Positions 36,219 to 48,129 of a stretch of 64,000 bases of DNA are shown here, piece by piece; the first letter of the stretch is position 1; every line of letters starts with the position of its first letter. The position numbers and the translations under genes are program-made. The notes below the pieces were generated by a model. That model saw only the letters and a list, made by a program, of their open reading frames with translations. It ran no database searches and had not been told where the DNA came from. Source of the DNA: Tragulus kanchil (lineage: Eukaryota > Chordata > Mammalia > Artiodactyla > Tragulidae); the NCBI GenBank assembly GCA_022376925.1, contig JAIOJX010000006.1, forward strand, positions 62,085,394 through 62,149,393, given 5' to 3'.

Positions 36219-38228
36219 TCACACTTGTTGTAAGGCTGGTTTGGTGTGACTAAATTCGTTTAATTTTTGCTTATCTGTGAAGCTTTTGATTTCTACATCC
36301 ATTTTGAAGGAGATCCTTGCAGGGTAGAGGATTCTTGGTTTCAGATTATTCTCTTTTAGCCGTTTAAATATGCCCTGCCATTCCCTTCTGGCCTGCAGAG
36401 TTTCTGTTGAAAGATCAGCTGTTAAACGTATGGGCTTTCCCTTGCATGTCATAGTTGCTTTTCCCTTGCTGCTTTGAGAATTCTGTCCTTGTAGTTAATT
36501 TGTGTTAGCTTCATTAGTATGTTTCTTGGTGTGTTTCTTTTCGAGTTGATTCTGTATGGTACTTTTTGCACTTCTTGGACTTGATTGACTATTTCTTTTC
36601 CCATGTTGGGGAAATTTTCAACTATAATCTCTTCAAAAATTTTCTCATAGCCTTTCTTTTCTTCTTATTCTTCTTCTGTAACCCCTGTAAGTCGAATATT
36701 GGTGCATTTGATATTATCCCAGAGGTCTCTGAAGCTATCCTCTTCTCTTTTCATGCTTTGAGCTAGGTTCTGTTTTTCAGCAGTTACTTCCACCATTCTG
36801 CCTTCCAGCTCACTTATCCGGTCTTCTGTCTCAGATACTCTGCTCTTGATTCCTTCTACAGTATTTTTAAGTTCAGCAATTGAGTTGTTTGTCTCTGTTG
36901 CTTTTTTTGCAAGTTCTTTTATTTCCTTATTCAGTGTGTTAGTTGTGTCTTCCAATTTCTCTAACATTCTGTTTTCAGTGTCTTTGATCATCTTTACTAT
37001 CATTCTTCTGAAATCACTTTCAGAAAGTTGCTCTAAATCCTCTTCATTGATTTGATCTTGTGTGTTTGTAGATTGTTCTTCCACTTGTGTGGTATTTCTC
37101 TGCCGTTTCATTGTTATTATTAATTTTTTAACTAATTCTGTTTTTGATTTCCTTTTCCCAGACTTTGAGTTACATCTGTTGTTGTTTGGATGGGCTTCTT
37201 ATTCTGGGTGATGCTGGTGGTTGTATGATGTTAGGACTTGCATACAACTGCTTACCTTTGTTGGCGCTCTCACTTGTATACGGCTCTCTAGTGTTAGACA
37301 TTCTCCAGTGTTGTAGAGTTTTGGAGTCAGTGCTCCCTCCCTAAAGCCCCAGGGCTTGTTGCCTGACCAGGGAATGAATATTTCACAGCTGATTTGTTAT
37401 GGCATTAAATGATATTAAAACATATATATGTGAATGAGAAATAGCAGGTATACCTTTGACAAATGGCCATTAAAATATTATGTTCTTTTAGCGTTTGCCC
37501 TGCCATTCCTTCTGGCCTGCAGAGTTTCAAATCAGCTGTTAAACGTATGGGCTTTCCCTTGCATGTCATAGTTGCTTTTCCCTTGCTGCTTTGAGAATTC
37601 TGTCCTTGTAGTTAATTTGTGTTAGCTTCATTAGTATGTTTCTTGGTGTGTTTCTTTTCGAGTTGATTCTGTATGGTACTTTTTGCACTTCTTGGACTTG
37701 ATTGACTATTTCTTTTCCCATGTTGGGGAAATTTTCAACTATAATCTCTTCAAAAATTTTCTCATAGCCTTTCTTTTCTTCTTATTCTTCTTCTGTAACC
37801 CCTGTAAGTCGAATATTGGTGCATTTGATATTATCCCAGAGGTCTCTGAAGCTATCCTCTTCTCTTTTCATGCTTTGAGCTAGGTTCTGTTTTTCAGCAG
37901 TTACTTCCACCATTCTGCCTTCCAGCTCACTTATCCGGTCTTCTGTCTCAGATACTCTGCTCTTGATTCCTTCTACAGTATTTTTAAGTTCAGCAATTGA
38001 GTTGTTTGTCTCTGTTGCTTTTTTTGCAAGTTCTTTTATTTCCTTATTCAGTGTGTTAGTTGTGTCTTCCAATTTCTCTAACATTCTGTTTTCAGTGTCT
38101 TTGATCATCTTTACTATCATTCTTCTGAAATCACTTTCAGAAAGTTGCTCTAAATCCTCTTCATTGATTTGATCTTGTGTGTTTGTAGATTGTTCTTCCA
38201 CTTGTGTGGTATTTCTCTGCCGTTTCAT
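36219..38228 (-). pseudogene. L1 #2 ORF1p, fragments
   Basis: The N-terminus MKRQRNTTQVEEQSTNTQDQ starts at 38228 (and again at 37111 through duplication 13). It is followed by a coiled coil (NSIAELKNTVEGIKSRVSET) and the start of the RNA-binding domain (LRDLWDNIKCTNIRLTGV) before a stop. The C-terminal part (RLTADLSTETLQARREWQGI) continues at 36452-36219. It diverges from the ORF1 of elements #1 and #3 in the coiled coil, as expected for a different subfamily. Confidence 0.85.
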
Positions 38229-38599
38229 TGTTATTATTAATTTTTTAACTAATTCTGTTTTTGATTTCCTTTTCCCAGACTTTGAGTTACATCTGTTGTT
38301 GTTTGGATGGGCTTCTTATTCTGGGTGATGCTGGTGGTTGTATGATGTTAGGACTTGCATACAACTGCTTACCTTTGTTGGCGCTCTCACTTGTATACGG
38401 CTCTCTAGTGTTAGACATTCTCCAGTGTTGTAGAGTTTTGGAGTCAGTGCTCCCTCCCTAAAGCCCCAGGGCTTGTTGCCTGACCAGGGAATGAATATTT
38501 CACAGCTGATTTGTTATGGCATTAAATGATATTAAAACATATATATGTGAATGAGAAATAGCAGGTATACCTTTGACAAATGGCCATTAAAATATTATG
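36352..38599 (+). repeat. Direct tandem duplication 13 inside L1 (offset 1117 nt)
   Basis: 36352-37480 is repeated as 37481-38599. Copy B is missing about 12 nt in its first 60 nt (TTTTAGCGTTTGCCC against TTTTAGCCGTTTAAATATGCCC), then matches without visible change through ORF1 and into the 5' UTR. Confidence 0.92.
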
Positions 38600-40253
38600 C
38601 AAATACTATCTAGCATATTGAATTATACACACAAACATATACAGCTGTAACATAACCCAATCATTCAACCAACAGAAAGCCAAGAATGATATCCACCAGG
38701 TAATAACCAAATTAAATAGAGCACAAATTGGAAAATAATGCTAGAGAAGGGTCCCCATTGGGGATAAGGCAATGAGGACAGAACAGACTAAGAAATATGG
38801 AGGGAAAAGGGAAAAAGAGAAAGGGAGGATAGAAGAGAAATATAGAATAATATTGCAAAGTTAAATATAGAAAGATAAAGATTTGTGTGTATCAGAGTTT
38901 AGTGCTATAGGAAAGGAGCATCAGAGAAAGCAAAGAATTATAGAGGAAGTAGTAGGACAAATAAAAAATTTAAAAAATTAAAACAGAGATAAGTATATAG
39001 AAAAAAAGAAAAACAAAGCAAAAACAATAGAACAAACCCCCCACAGAACCTTAAGAGGCCAATGTGGAACCAGAAGTTTATACCAAAATAAAATGTGTGG
39101 TTTAAAAGGAAAAAGAAGGGAAAAAAAATTATGTAAACTTGAATATATTCAGTCTTACTGATAAGATTAGCAGCTTCAATAGAATTCAATGGAGGAAATA
39201 AAGACACCCATACTCACACACACACCCCAAATAAAAGTGGGGGGGTGCTCTTAATGTGTTTGGGAAAAAGGGAAAAAAATGAAACAAAAGGGAACAAAAG
39301 CAATAAAAAAGAATAAATATTAAAATGAAAATTTAAAAATCCAGCAGTAACTCCAGCTTCAGACAAAATGTGAAAATATTGTTTATGTTCTTCTGTCTCT
39401 TGCTGCCTATTCAGAAATTATCAGTCTTTTTCTTGCCTCTGGCAGTGGTTGGATCTGAAGACCTCTTTGACTGCTTGTTTATTTTGGCCTATTCCAGAAC
39501 TAAAAGACCAGCCCAGGCTGGCCCTGGGAGTTTTTTAATCCAAATACCTTTTCTTACTTGGTGGAGCTAAATTCACTCCCTGTAGCTTGACCAGCAGCCC
39601 TGCAGTTTGACCAGCAGCCAAACTACAGTAGGGAAAATGGCCTCTCTCTCACAAAGGATTTCTTCCCACACGCTCTATGGGAAGCACTTCCGCAGTGACC
39701 CTGACCCTGCTGCAGGCCACCGTTGACCCCTGCCACTGCGGGAGACGTCAGATTACTCAGAGGTGAGTCTGGCTCAGTCTTATGCAGGATCGCTATTCCC
39801 CTCTCCTGGATCACAGTGCGCAGAGACTTTCCAGTCCTCCTCGGCAACTCTGTGATCCGGTTAATGGTAACCTCCTTCAAAAAGAACTGAGTGCTGTCCT
39901 TCTGAGGACTGCTCAAAGGCACTTCTACCTCAAGGGGAGTACTTGGACCCTCCAAAGCAGGTCTGGCTCAGTCATCACCGCTCCTTTCCTGGGTCTTGGT
40001 CTACAACAGGCTTTGTACCTTTGACCAACCCAGCCTCTCTAGCGAGTATGAAGTTTGACTTTTAAAAGCGCGATTGTGCCCTTCCTACGATCTTGATGAG
40101 GTTTCTCCTTTTTTCTTCGATATGGGGTATCTTTTTTGTGATCAGATCCAACCTCCTCCTGTTGATGGTGTTTCAGGAACTCGTTGCAATTCAGGCGATT
40201 TTGCAGGAGAGATGAGTGCACATCCTTGTATGCTGCCATCTTAGCTCCACCCT
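38600..40253 (-). promoter_or_regulatory. L1 #2 5' UTR
   Basis: An A-rich, then GC-richer leader (39600-40250) between ORF1 and the element start, ending GGTGGAGCTAAGATGGCAGC on the minus strand. Unlike those of the two neighbouring L1s it is not in a duplicated block. It is a candidate internal promoter only by family knowledge. Confidence 0.55.
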
Positions 40254-40797
40254 CAGTGATTTCTGTATATTAATTTTGTATTCTGTGATTTTGCTGAATT
40301 CGTTGATTAGCCCTAGTAGTTTTGTAATAGTGTCTTTGGGGTTTTCTATATATAATATCATGTCATCTGCAAAAAGAGTGAGCTTTACTTCTTCGTTTCC
40401 AATCTGGACTCATATTATTCCTTTCTCTTCTCTTATTGCTGTTGCTAGAACGTCCGGGACTATGTTGAATAATAGTGCTGAAAGTGGACACCCTTGTCTT
40501 GTTCCTGATCTTAGAGGGAATGCCTTCAGTTTTTCACCGTTGAGAATAATGTTCTGTGTAGGCTTCTTATATATGGCTTTTAGTAAGTGGAGACAGGTTT
40601 CTTCCATGCCCCTTTTTTGCAGTTTTTATCATAAATGGATGTTGTACTTTGTCGAAGGCTTTTTCTGCATCTATTGAGATGATCGTGTGATTTTGTCTCT
40701 CAATATTTTGATATGGTATATCACATTGATTGAATTGTGGATATTGAGGAATCCTTGCATGCCTGGGATGAACCTGACTTGATCATGATGTATGAGC

Positions 40798-41140
40798 TTT
40801 TTTTTTTTTAAAAAAAAAGATTTATTTATTTATTTATCATTTGGGGAGGGGGTCGGGTTGGAGAGGGAGGGGAGCGGGCGGGCCACTTCTATTGGTCTTT
40901 CATTTCTCCATTTTCATCCGTCTTTGTTCTTTGGCTCCTGTGGGCCTCCCATCGTGGTGGCCTCTGTTGCTGCAGAGCTCCGGCTCTGGGCGCATGGGCT
41001 CCAGAGCTCCAGCTCGGTAATTGGACACATCGGTCCAGCCCCTCCGCAGCACGTGGAATTTTCCCAGGCCAGGGATCGAACCGGCGCCCCTTGCACTGCA
41101 AGGCGGTGTCCTTACCCACAGGACCACCAGGGGAAGCCCA
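40798..41140 (-). mobile_element. CHR SINE inserted in L1 #3
   Basis: A minus-strand CHR SINE with head GGGCTTCCCCTGGTGGTCCT and a T-rich left end (A tail). The 10-nt target-site duplication ATGTATGAGC lies at 40788-40797 and 41141-41150. It interrupts L1 ORF2. Confidence 0.92.
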
Positions 41141-41854
41141 TGTATGAGCGTTCTGATGTGTCATTGAATTCTGTTTGCTAGGATTTTGTTGAGGATTTTG
41201 GCGTCTAGATTCATCAGTGAAATTGGTCTATGATTTTCTTTTTTTGTGTTGTCTTTGCCTGGCTTTGGTATAAGCGTGATGATGACCTCGTAGAATGTGT
41301 TTGGAAGTGTTCTGTCCTCTGCAATTTTTTGAAAGAGTTGTAGAAGGACAGGCATTAGCTCTTCTTTAAATGTTTGATAGAATTTACCAGTGAAGCCATC
41401 CGGCCCTAGGCTTTTATTTTGGGGTAGATTTTTTATCACAAAGTTGATTTCTGTGCTTGTGATTGGCTTGTTCATAGTTTCTATTTATTCCTGGTTCAGT
41501 CTTGGGAGACTAATCATCTCTAAGAAAATGTCCATTTCTTCCAGGTTGTCAAGTTTGTTACCATATAGTTTTTCATAATAGTCTCATAATCCTTTGGATT
41601 TCTGCATTATCTGTTGTAATCTCTCCTTTTTCATTTTTGATTTTGGTGATCTGGTTCTTCTCTGTTTTCATTGAGTCTGGCCAGTGGCTTGTTGATTTTA
41701 TTTACCTTTTCGAAGGCTTTTCTGCCTCTATTGAGATGATCGTGTGATTTTGTCTCTCAATATTTTGATATGGTATATCACATTGATTGAATTGTGGATA
41801 TTGAGGAATCCTTGCATGCCTGGGATGAACCTGACTTGATCATGATGTATGAGC

Positions 41855-42193
41855 TTTTTTTTTTTTTAAAAAAAAGATTTATTTATTTATTTATCTTTTG
41901 TGGGGGTCGGGTTGGAGAGGGAGGGGAGCGGGCGGGCCACTTCTATTGGTCTTTCATTTCTCCATTTTCATCCGTCTTTGTTCTTTGGCTCCTGTGGGCC
42001 TCCCATCGTGGTGGCCTCTGTTGCTGCAGAGCTCCGGCTCTGGGCGCATGGGCTCCAGAGCTCCAGCTCGGTAATTGGACACATCGGTCCAGCCCCTCCG
42101 CAGCACGTGGAATTTTCCCAGGCCAGGGATCGAACCGGCGCCCCTTGCACTGCAAGGCGGTGTCCTTACCCACAGGACCACCAGGGGAAGCCC
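41855..42193 (-). mobile_element. Second copy of the same CHR SINE (duplication 14)
   Basis: Same SINE, same flanks and same target-site duplication ATGTATGAGC as at 40798-41140. Identical insertion site and flanks show one insertion later copied with its surroundings, or written twice in the assembly. Confidence 0.92.
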
Positions 42194-43467
42194 ATGTATG
42201 AGCGTTCTGATGTGTCATTGAATTCTGTTTGCTAGGATTTTGTTGAGGATTTTGGCGTCTAGATTCATCAGTGAAATTGGTCTATGATTTTCTTTTTTTG
42301 TGTTGTCTTTGCCTGGCTTTGGTATAAGCGTGATGATGACCTCGTAGAATGTGTTTGGAAGTGTTCTGTCCTCTGCAATTTTTTGAAAGAGTTGTAGAAG
42401 GACAGGCATTAGCTCTTCTTTAAATGTTTGATAGAATTTACCAGTGAAGCCATCCGGCCCTAGGCTTTTATTTTGGGGTAGATTTTTTATCACAAAGTTG
42501 ATTTCTGTGCTTGTGATTGGCTTGTTCATAGTTTCTATTTATTCCTGGTTCAGTCTTGGGAGACTAATCATCTCTAAGAAAATGTCCATTTCTTCCAGGT
42601 TGTCAAGTTTGTTACCATATAGTTTTTCATAATAGTCTCATAATCCTTTGGATTTCTGCATTATCTGTTGTAATCTCTCCTTTTTCATTTTTGATTTTGG
42701 TGATCTGGTTCTTCTCTGTTTTTTTTCATAATGAGTCTGGCCAGTGGCTTGTTGATTTTATTTACCTTTTCGAAGAACAAGCTTTTTGTTTTATTTATCT
42801 TTAGCACTGCTTCTTTCATTTCTTTTTCATTTATTTCTGCTCTGATCTTTATGATTTCTCTCCTTCTGATAACTTTGGGATGTTATTGTTCTTTTTTCCC
42901 CAGTTGTTTTTAGTGTAGTGTTAGGTTGTCTGTTTGATATTTTTCTTGTTTCTTGAGGTCAGATTGTATTGCTATAAACTTCCCTCCTAGAACTGCTTTG
43001 GCGGTATCCCATAGGTTTTCCACTGTCATGTGTTCATTGTCATTTTCTTCTAGGAATTGTTTTATTTCTCCATTGATTTGCTCTGTAATCATTTTGTGTT
43101 TTGGCTATGCATTGTTTAATCTCCATGTGTTGGTGTTTTTAGTTGTTTTTTTTCCTCTATTTGATCTCTGGTCTCATTGCATAGTGGTCCGAGAAGATGG
43201 TTGATATTATTTCAGTTTCCTTGAATTGACTGAAGTTTGGTTAGAGGCCCAAGATGTGGTCTATCCTGGAGAATGTTCCATGAGCACTTGAGAAGAAAAT
43301 GTATTCTTCTGTATTTGGATGGAAGGTCCTAAAGATATCCATGAGGTCCATCTCTTCTAGTGTGGCATTTAAGGCTTATGTTTCTTTATTAATTTTCTAT
43401 TTTGATTATCTGTCCATTGATGTGAGAGGAGTGTTAAAGTCTCCTACTATTATTGTGATATTATTGA

Positions 43468-45555
43468 TTTCTTCTTTTATATCTGAAAGTATTTGTCTTA
43501 TGTGTTGAGGCACATCTGTGCTAGATACATGGATGTTTATGACTGTTATGCTTCCTCTTGGATCAAACTCTTGATCATGATGTAGTGTCCTGCCTTATCT
43601 CATAATCTTTATTTTAAAGTGTATTTTCTCTGATATGAGGATTGCTTCTCCAAATTTCTTTTGATTTCTGTTTGCGTGGAATATCTTTTTCCAGCCTCTC
43701 ACTTTCAGTCTATGAGTGTCTCTAGGTCTGAAGTGGGTCTCTTGTAAAGAGCGTATATATGTGTCCTGCTTCTGAATTCTTTCAGCCAGCCTGTGTCTTT
43801 TGGTTGGACGATTTAGTTCATTGACATTCAAAGTAGTTATTGATACAAATGTTCCTATTTTCATCTTCTTAGATATGTGGGGTTTGATTTGTAGGACTTC
43901 TCCTACTCTTGTATTTATTGGCTATATCAGACCCTTTAACACTGGTTGTAAGGCTGGTTTCATGGTACAGAATGTACAAAAGTACAGCTTTTGTCTGTGA
44001 AACTTGACTTCTCCATCAATTCTGAATGAGATTCTTGCTGGGTAGAGAATTCTTGGTTGGAGGTTATTCTCTTTTAGCCATTTAAATGTGTCCTGCCATT
44101 CTCTTCTGGCCTGCAGGGTTTCTGTTGAGAGATCTGTAGTTAGACGTATGGGGTTTCCTTTACATGCTATTGGTTGTTTGTTCCTAGATGATTTTAGTTA
44201 TCTGTCTTTATATTTCATCTGTGTTCGTTTGATTAGAATGTGCCTTGGTGTGTTTCTTCTGGGGTTTTTCCTGTGTGGAACTCTTTGTGCTTCTTGGACT
44301 TGGTTGACTATTTTCTTTCACATGCTAGGGAAGATTTCAACTATAACCTCTTCAAGAATTTTTTCATAGCCTTTCTTTCCCTCTTCTTCTTCTGGGACTC
44401 CTATAATTCTAGTGTTGGTGTATTTGACATTGTCCCATAGCTCTCTTATGCTATCCTCAGTTCTTTTAATTCTTGGCTTTGTTCTGTTTTCTTTCCCATT
44501 TGACATTTTTGTCCCATAGCTTATTTTTTTTTCTTCTTTTATATCTGAAAGTATTTGTCTTATGTGTTGAGGCACATCTGTGCTAGATACATGGATGTTT
44601 ATGACTGTTATGCTTCCTCTTGGATCAAACTCTTGATCATGATGTAGTGTCCTGCCTTATCTCATAATCTTTATTTTAAAGTGTATTTTCTCTGATATGA
44701 GGATTGCTTCTCCAAATTTCTTTTGATTTCTGTTTGCGTGGAATATCTTTTTCCAGCCTCTCACTTTCAGTCTATGAGTGTCTCTAGGTCTGAAGTGGGT
44801 CTCTTGTAAAGAGCGTATATATGTGTCCTGCTTCTGAATTCTTTCAGCCAGCCTGTGTCTTTTGGTTGGACGATTTAGTTCATTGACATTCAAAGTAGTT
44901 ATTGATACAAATGTTCCTATTTTCATCTTCTTAGATATGTGGGGTTTGATTTGTAGGACTTCTCCTACTCTTGTATTTATTGGCTATATCAGACCCTTTA
45001 ACACTGGTTGTAAGGCTGGTTTCATGGTACAGAATGTACAAAAGTACAGCTTTTGTCTGTGAAACTTGACTTCTCCATCAATTCTGAATGAGATTCTTGC
45101 TGGGTAGAGAATTCTTGGTTGGAGGTTATTCTCTTTTAGCCATTTAAATGTGTCCTGCCATTCTCTTCTGGCCTGCAGGGTTTCTGTTGAGAGATCTGTA
45201 GTTAGACGTATGGGGTTTCCTTTACATGCTATTGGTTGTTTGTTCCTAGATGATTTTAGTTATCTGTCTTTATATTTCATCTGTGTTCGTTTGATTAGAA
45301 TGTGCCTTGGTGTGTTTCTTCTGGGGTTTTTCCTGTGTGGAACTCTTTGTGCTTCTTGGACTTGGTTGACTATTTTCTTTCACATGCTAGGGAAGATTTC
45401 AACTATAACCTCTTCAAGAATTTTTTCATAGCCTTTCTTTCCCTCTTCTTCTTCTGGGACTCCTATAATTCTAGTGTTGGTGTATTTGACATTGTCCCAT
45501 AGCTCTCTTATGCTATCCTCAGTTCTTTTAATTCTTTTGGCTTTGTTCTGCTCTT
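43468..45555 (+). repeat. Direct tandem duplication 15 inside L1 (offset 1062 nt)
   Basis: 43468-44529 is repeated as 44530-45555. The last ~55 nt of copy A (44475-44529) diverge from the continuation after copy B, with a 3-nt loss in AATTCTTTTGGC and then unrelated-looking sequence, again a degraded edge at the join. Confidence 0.91.
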
Positions 45556-45877
45556 TGACACTTATTTCCACCATTCTGTCTTCCAGCTCACTTATCCATT
45601 CTTCTGCCTCTGGTACTCTACTGTTGAGACTTTCTATAGTATTTTTGAGTTCAGCAATTGAGTTGGTAGTCTCTATTTGCTTATTTTTCATTTCTTGCAT
45701 GTCTCTTCTCAGTGCACTAATTTCCTCTAATGTTCTTTTTTGGGTGTTTTGCATCCTCATTAGTATAATTTTTCTGAATTCTCTTTCAGACAATTTGTCT
45801 ATTTCCTCCTCTATTATTTGAAGCTGTCTTTCTCTAGTTTGTTCCTTCATTTGTGCAGTGTTTCTCTGTCTTTTCAT
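44088..45877 (-). pseudogene. L1 #3 ORF1p
   Basis: 165 codons from 45877 give MKRQRNTAQMKEQTRERQLQ, a long coiled coil (IAELKNTIESLNSRVPEAEE) and the start of the RNA-recognition domain (IRELWDNVKYTNTRIIGVPE). They stop at 45380, after which C-terminal coding continues in broken form. The start codon context matches element #2. Part is repeated by duplication 15 (44318-44575 is the chimeric fragment created at the join). Confidence 0.85.
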
Positions 45878-45879
45878 TA

Positions 45880-47672
45880 TTAGGCTAGTTTTTGTTTCTT
45901 TGTGTGTGTTTGTCTACGTGGAGTTGTTATTCCCACCAGGCTCTGTGGTTGAATTCTCCCTTCATTTAGGTTTCTGTCCTTGTTGGAGTTTTTGTCTTGG
46001 GTAGTGATAGGTCTTGTTTGCAAGTGAATAATCTCTAGTGTTGTATGTTATTTGATAGTGTGGGGTCTTGGAATCAGAGCTTCCACTCCAAGGATCCTTG
46101 GTTTGATGATTGGTCAGGGGATGTAGGCTCTATGTCTGGTTTGCTATGGTATTCAGTGGTATTAGTTCAAATACTAGCATCTGAGGAATAAGAGGTATAT
46201 CCCTGATAGATGACAGTCATAAAATCATGCAAATATTTTCTAACATAATGGAAAAATGTACATACATACATATCAATAACCACAACTGAACAGCCTTACA
46301 GGGATAAAGCATAGGAAATTTTTCTGGCAAGTGGTGCAATCAAAGATAGTACCTGACCCTTAAGCTCTAAATTAATTAAAACACTTCCTGGAAAAATAGA
46401 TCCAGGGCAAGGTCCTGGCTTGGAATATTACAATGGAAGCAATTTTTAACTAAGACATGTGTTGGGGGTGAGGAGGAGCAGAGTGTATGGGTAATGAGAA
46501 GGAATAGATTCGTCTTGCAAAGATTTTGTAGGGTTAGGTAGCAAACATTAGTGTGTTGTAGAGTTTGGTGTAGCTGGAAGAGAATAGTAGGGACAAGACA
46601 ATAGGAAATATTTATCTAGGGGATATTAATAGATAGAAAAAATTTTACATTTAGAACATAGAGGAAGCAGTGGCAAAAAGGAATGAAAATTAAATGTTAA
46701 AAAAAATGAAATTTAAAAAATAAAGATTAAAAAAAATGTTTTAAAGAAAAAATTGAAAAGACAAAAACAAAACAAAAAGAATCAAATAAGCAAACAAACA
46801 AAACAAAAGGGTAAATACTGTCCCTGGTTTTTATCTTCTCATCTGCATGTGGACCTTCCACCATTTTGCTCTTGATGTTGTTCCAGGTTTCCCTAGTCTT
46901 TCCCTTGCAGAGCTGGTTGCTCTGGTTTCTGCTTTTGCTTTCAGCAAAACAAAGGGTCTGCAGGCAGCTCAGGTGCTGGCCGGGTCAGTGGGCTGTTTCC
47001 AGTCCGTTGGGAAGGAGCCGCGCTCACGGTCCTGTGCTGCAGGGGGTTTCCCAGTTCCACTGCGCACCTGCTGGTAGCCTCCAATCCCTGTTCTTCAGGT
47101 TTCCTCTGCCGCAGCTCTATGCTGCCTACAGAACAGTGGCTTCCCTGCTGCAGCTCTGGGGCTGCAGGGACTTTTCAGGCTGCCAGTGCGCATGCACTGC
47201 CTGATACAGGACTAACCCTCAAATGCAGGCGCGAGGTTCCCCGTCCAGCTGGAGCTTGGTTTTGGGTCTGCAACCCGCAGATGATTTCCCTGTTCCATTC
47301 TAAACACCTCTGCTAGGGTGTCTCAGCTCACCTGGTGCCCAGTGACCTTTACTGTCCCGGTGGGACTTTCATGCTGAGTGCTGCCTTCTGTCCTTCTAAC
47401 ACACTTCCCAATACTGTCTCCCAGCACACTTCCCAGTGTTCTCTCCGCCCATTCCTGTGTTGGGATTGGGGTACAGGGCTCTCAGAACAGGAATTCTGGT
47501 GAAGTTCTGGATGCTTCCTCTCCACCCCTCGTAGACATGAGGAGTTCTTTTGTCATCTAGCAGCTGGTTTGTTGGTGGTGTTTCATTTCTTGACTAGTTC
47601 TGTTGTTGACTGATTCTGTTAGGGAGCTGGTGAAATCCTCCTCTCATTCCTCCACCATCTTGGCCCCCTCCC
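45880..47672 (-). promoter_or_regulatory. L1 #3 5' UTR
   Basis: Leader of element #3, close in sequence to that of element #1 (shared text such as GTTTGTTGGTGGTGTTTCAT near 47569). It is GC-rich at 46900-47560. No duplication lies inside it. Confidence 0.55.
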
Positions 47673-47689
47673 TTTAAATGTCATTTACT

Positions 47690-47815
47690 TCATTTTTTTA
47701 ATACCCCAAATTTTTGTATTGGAGTATAGACAATTAACAATTTTGTGGTAGTTTCAGGTGAAAAATGAAAGGACTCAGCCATACATATACATGTATTCAT
47801 TCTCCCAAATGTCAG
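47690..47815 (-). mobile_element. L1 3'-end fragment
   Basis: On the minus strand this reads as a typical cetartiodactyl L1 3' end (ACATGTATATGTATGGCTGA, then a CTATACTCCAATACAAAAAT tail). It lies just beyond the 5' end of L1 #3, so L1 #3 may have landed next to or in an older L1 remnant. Confidence 0.65.
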
Positions 47816-48129
47816 TTATAAATAATGCAAACTTTTGAAATAACATAAAAGAAAGTTGGTTTCTTTTAAATGCCTAATAGTCATATTGCTAAGAGAGGAT
47901 AAATTTGTTGATACATTTTATCTATATCTTAATGAAATCCTTTATCATTTGTGCTAATTTAAAGTTTCTGACCGGAATTCTGTCACCCAAGAAGCAAAGA
48001 AGATAGTCTTCAGTAAATGATGCTGGTTAAACTTGATATCTGAATGCAAAAGAAAGAAAGTATGTTCCTATCTTACACTATTTACAGAACACATATTTGA
48101 GTGTGTGTGTGTGTGCACGTGCACACTGT

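Larger units (their letters stand above)
29767..40253 (-). mobile_element. L1 element #2, 5'-complete but 3'-truncated
   Basis: Minus-strand L1 abutting element #1. Its left edge begins inside the ORF2 C-terminal region, with no poly(A) or 3' UTR. Its right edge ends in a 5' UTR whose start reads AGGGTGGAGCTAAGATGGC (reverse complement near 40253). The 5' UTR differs from those of elements #1 and #3, so it is another subfamily. Removing duplications 10-13 leaves about 6 kb. It is odd for an L1 to keep its 5' end and lose its 3' end. Confidence 0.87.
40652..42775 (+). repeat. Direct tandem duplication 14 inside L1/CHR (offset 1054 nt)
   Basis: 40652-41709 is repeated as 41710-42775. The unit contains a complete CHR SINE with its target-site duplication plus L1 ORF2 on both sides, so a single insertion now appears twice at identical sites. 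The join uses microhomology ACCTTTTCGAAGG. Copy A ends with a deletion (CTGTTTTCATTGAG against CTGTTTTTTTTCATAATGAG). Confidence 0.94.
40254..44926 (-). pseudogene. L1 #3 ORF2p, 3'-truncated
   Basis: The endonuclease start at 44926 (duplicate at 43864) reads TLNVNELNRPTKRHRLAERI with the catalytic Glu kept in LQETHF, but Gly of the usual NGLN is Glu. The RT thumb and palm region lies at 42529-42215 ([20 protein letters not shown]). The RT catalytic block near 40370 keeps FADD on the minus strand before the element is cut off at 40254. It is interrupted by the SINE at 40798-41140. Confidence 0.83.
40254..47672 (-). mobile_element. L1 element #3, 5'-complete but 3'-truncated
   Basis: Minus-strand L1 that begins abruptly inside the reverse-transcriptase region of ORF2 at 40254, directly after the 5' end of element #2. 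It runs through ORF2, ORF1 (to 45877) and a 5' UTR ending GGGAGGGGGCCAAGATGGTG near 47672. Its 5' UTR and ORF1 resemble element #1. Duplications 14 and 15 and a CHR SINE inflate it; about 5 kb remain after collapse. Confidence 0.87.

Noticed and set aside
17951..47672. The L1 cluster as an endogenous retrovirus or integrated virus
   Set aside because: The order is 5' UTR, coiled-coil ORF1, then endonuclease plus RT with poly(A) and no LTRs, gag protease or env; this is LINE-1.
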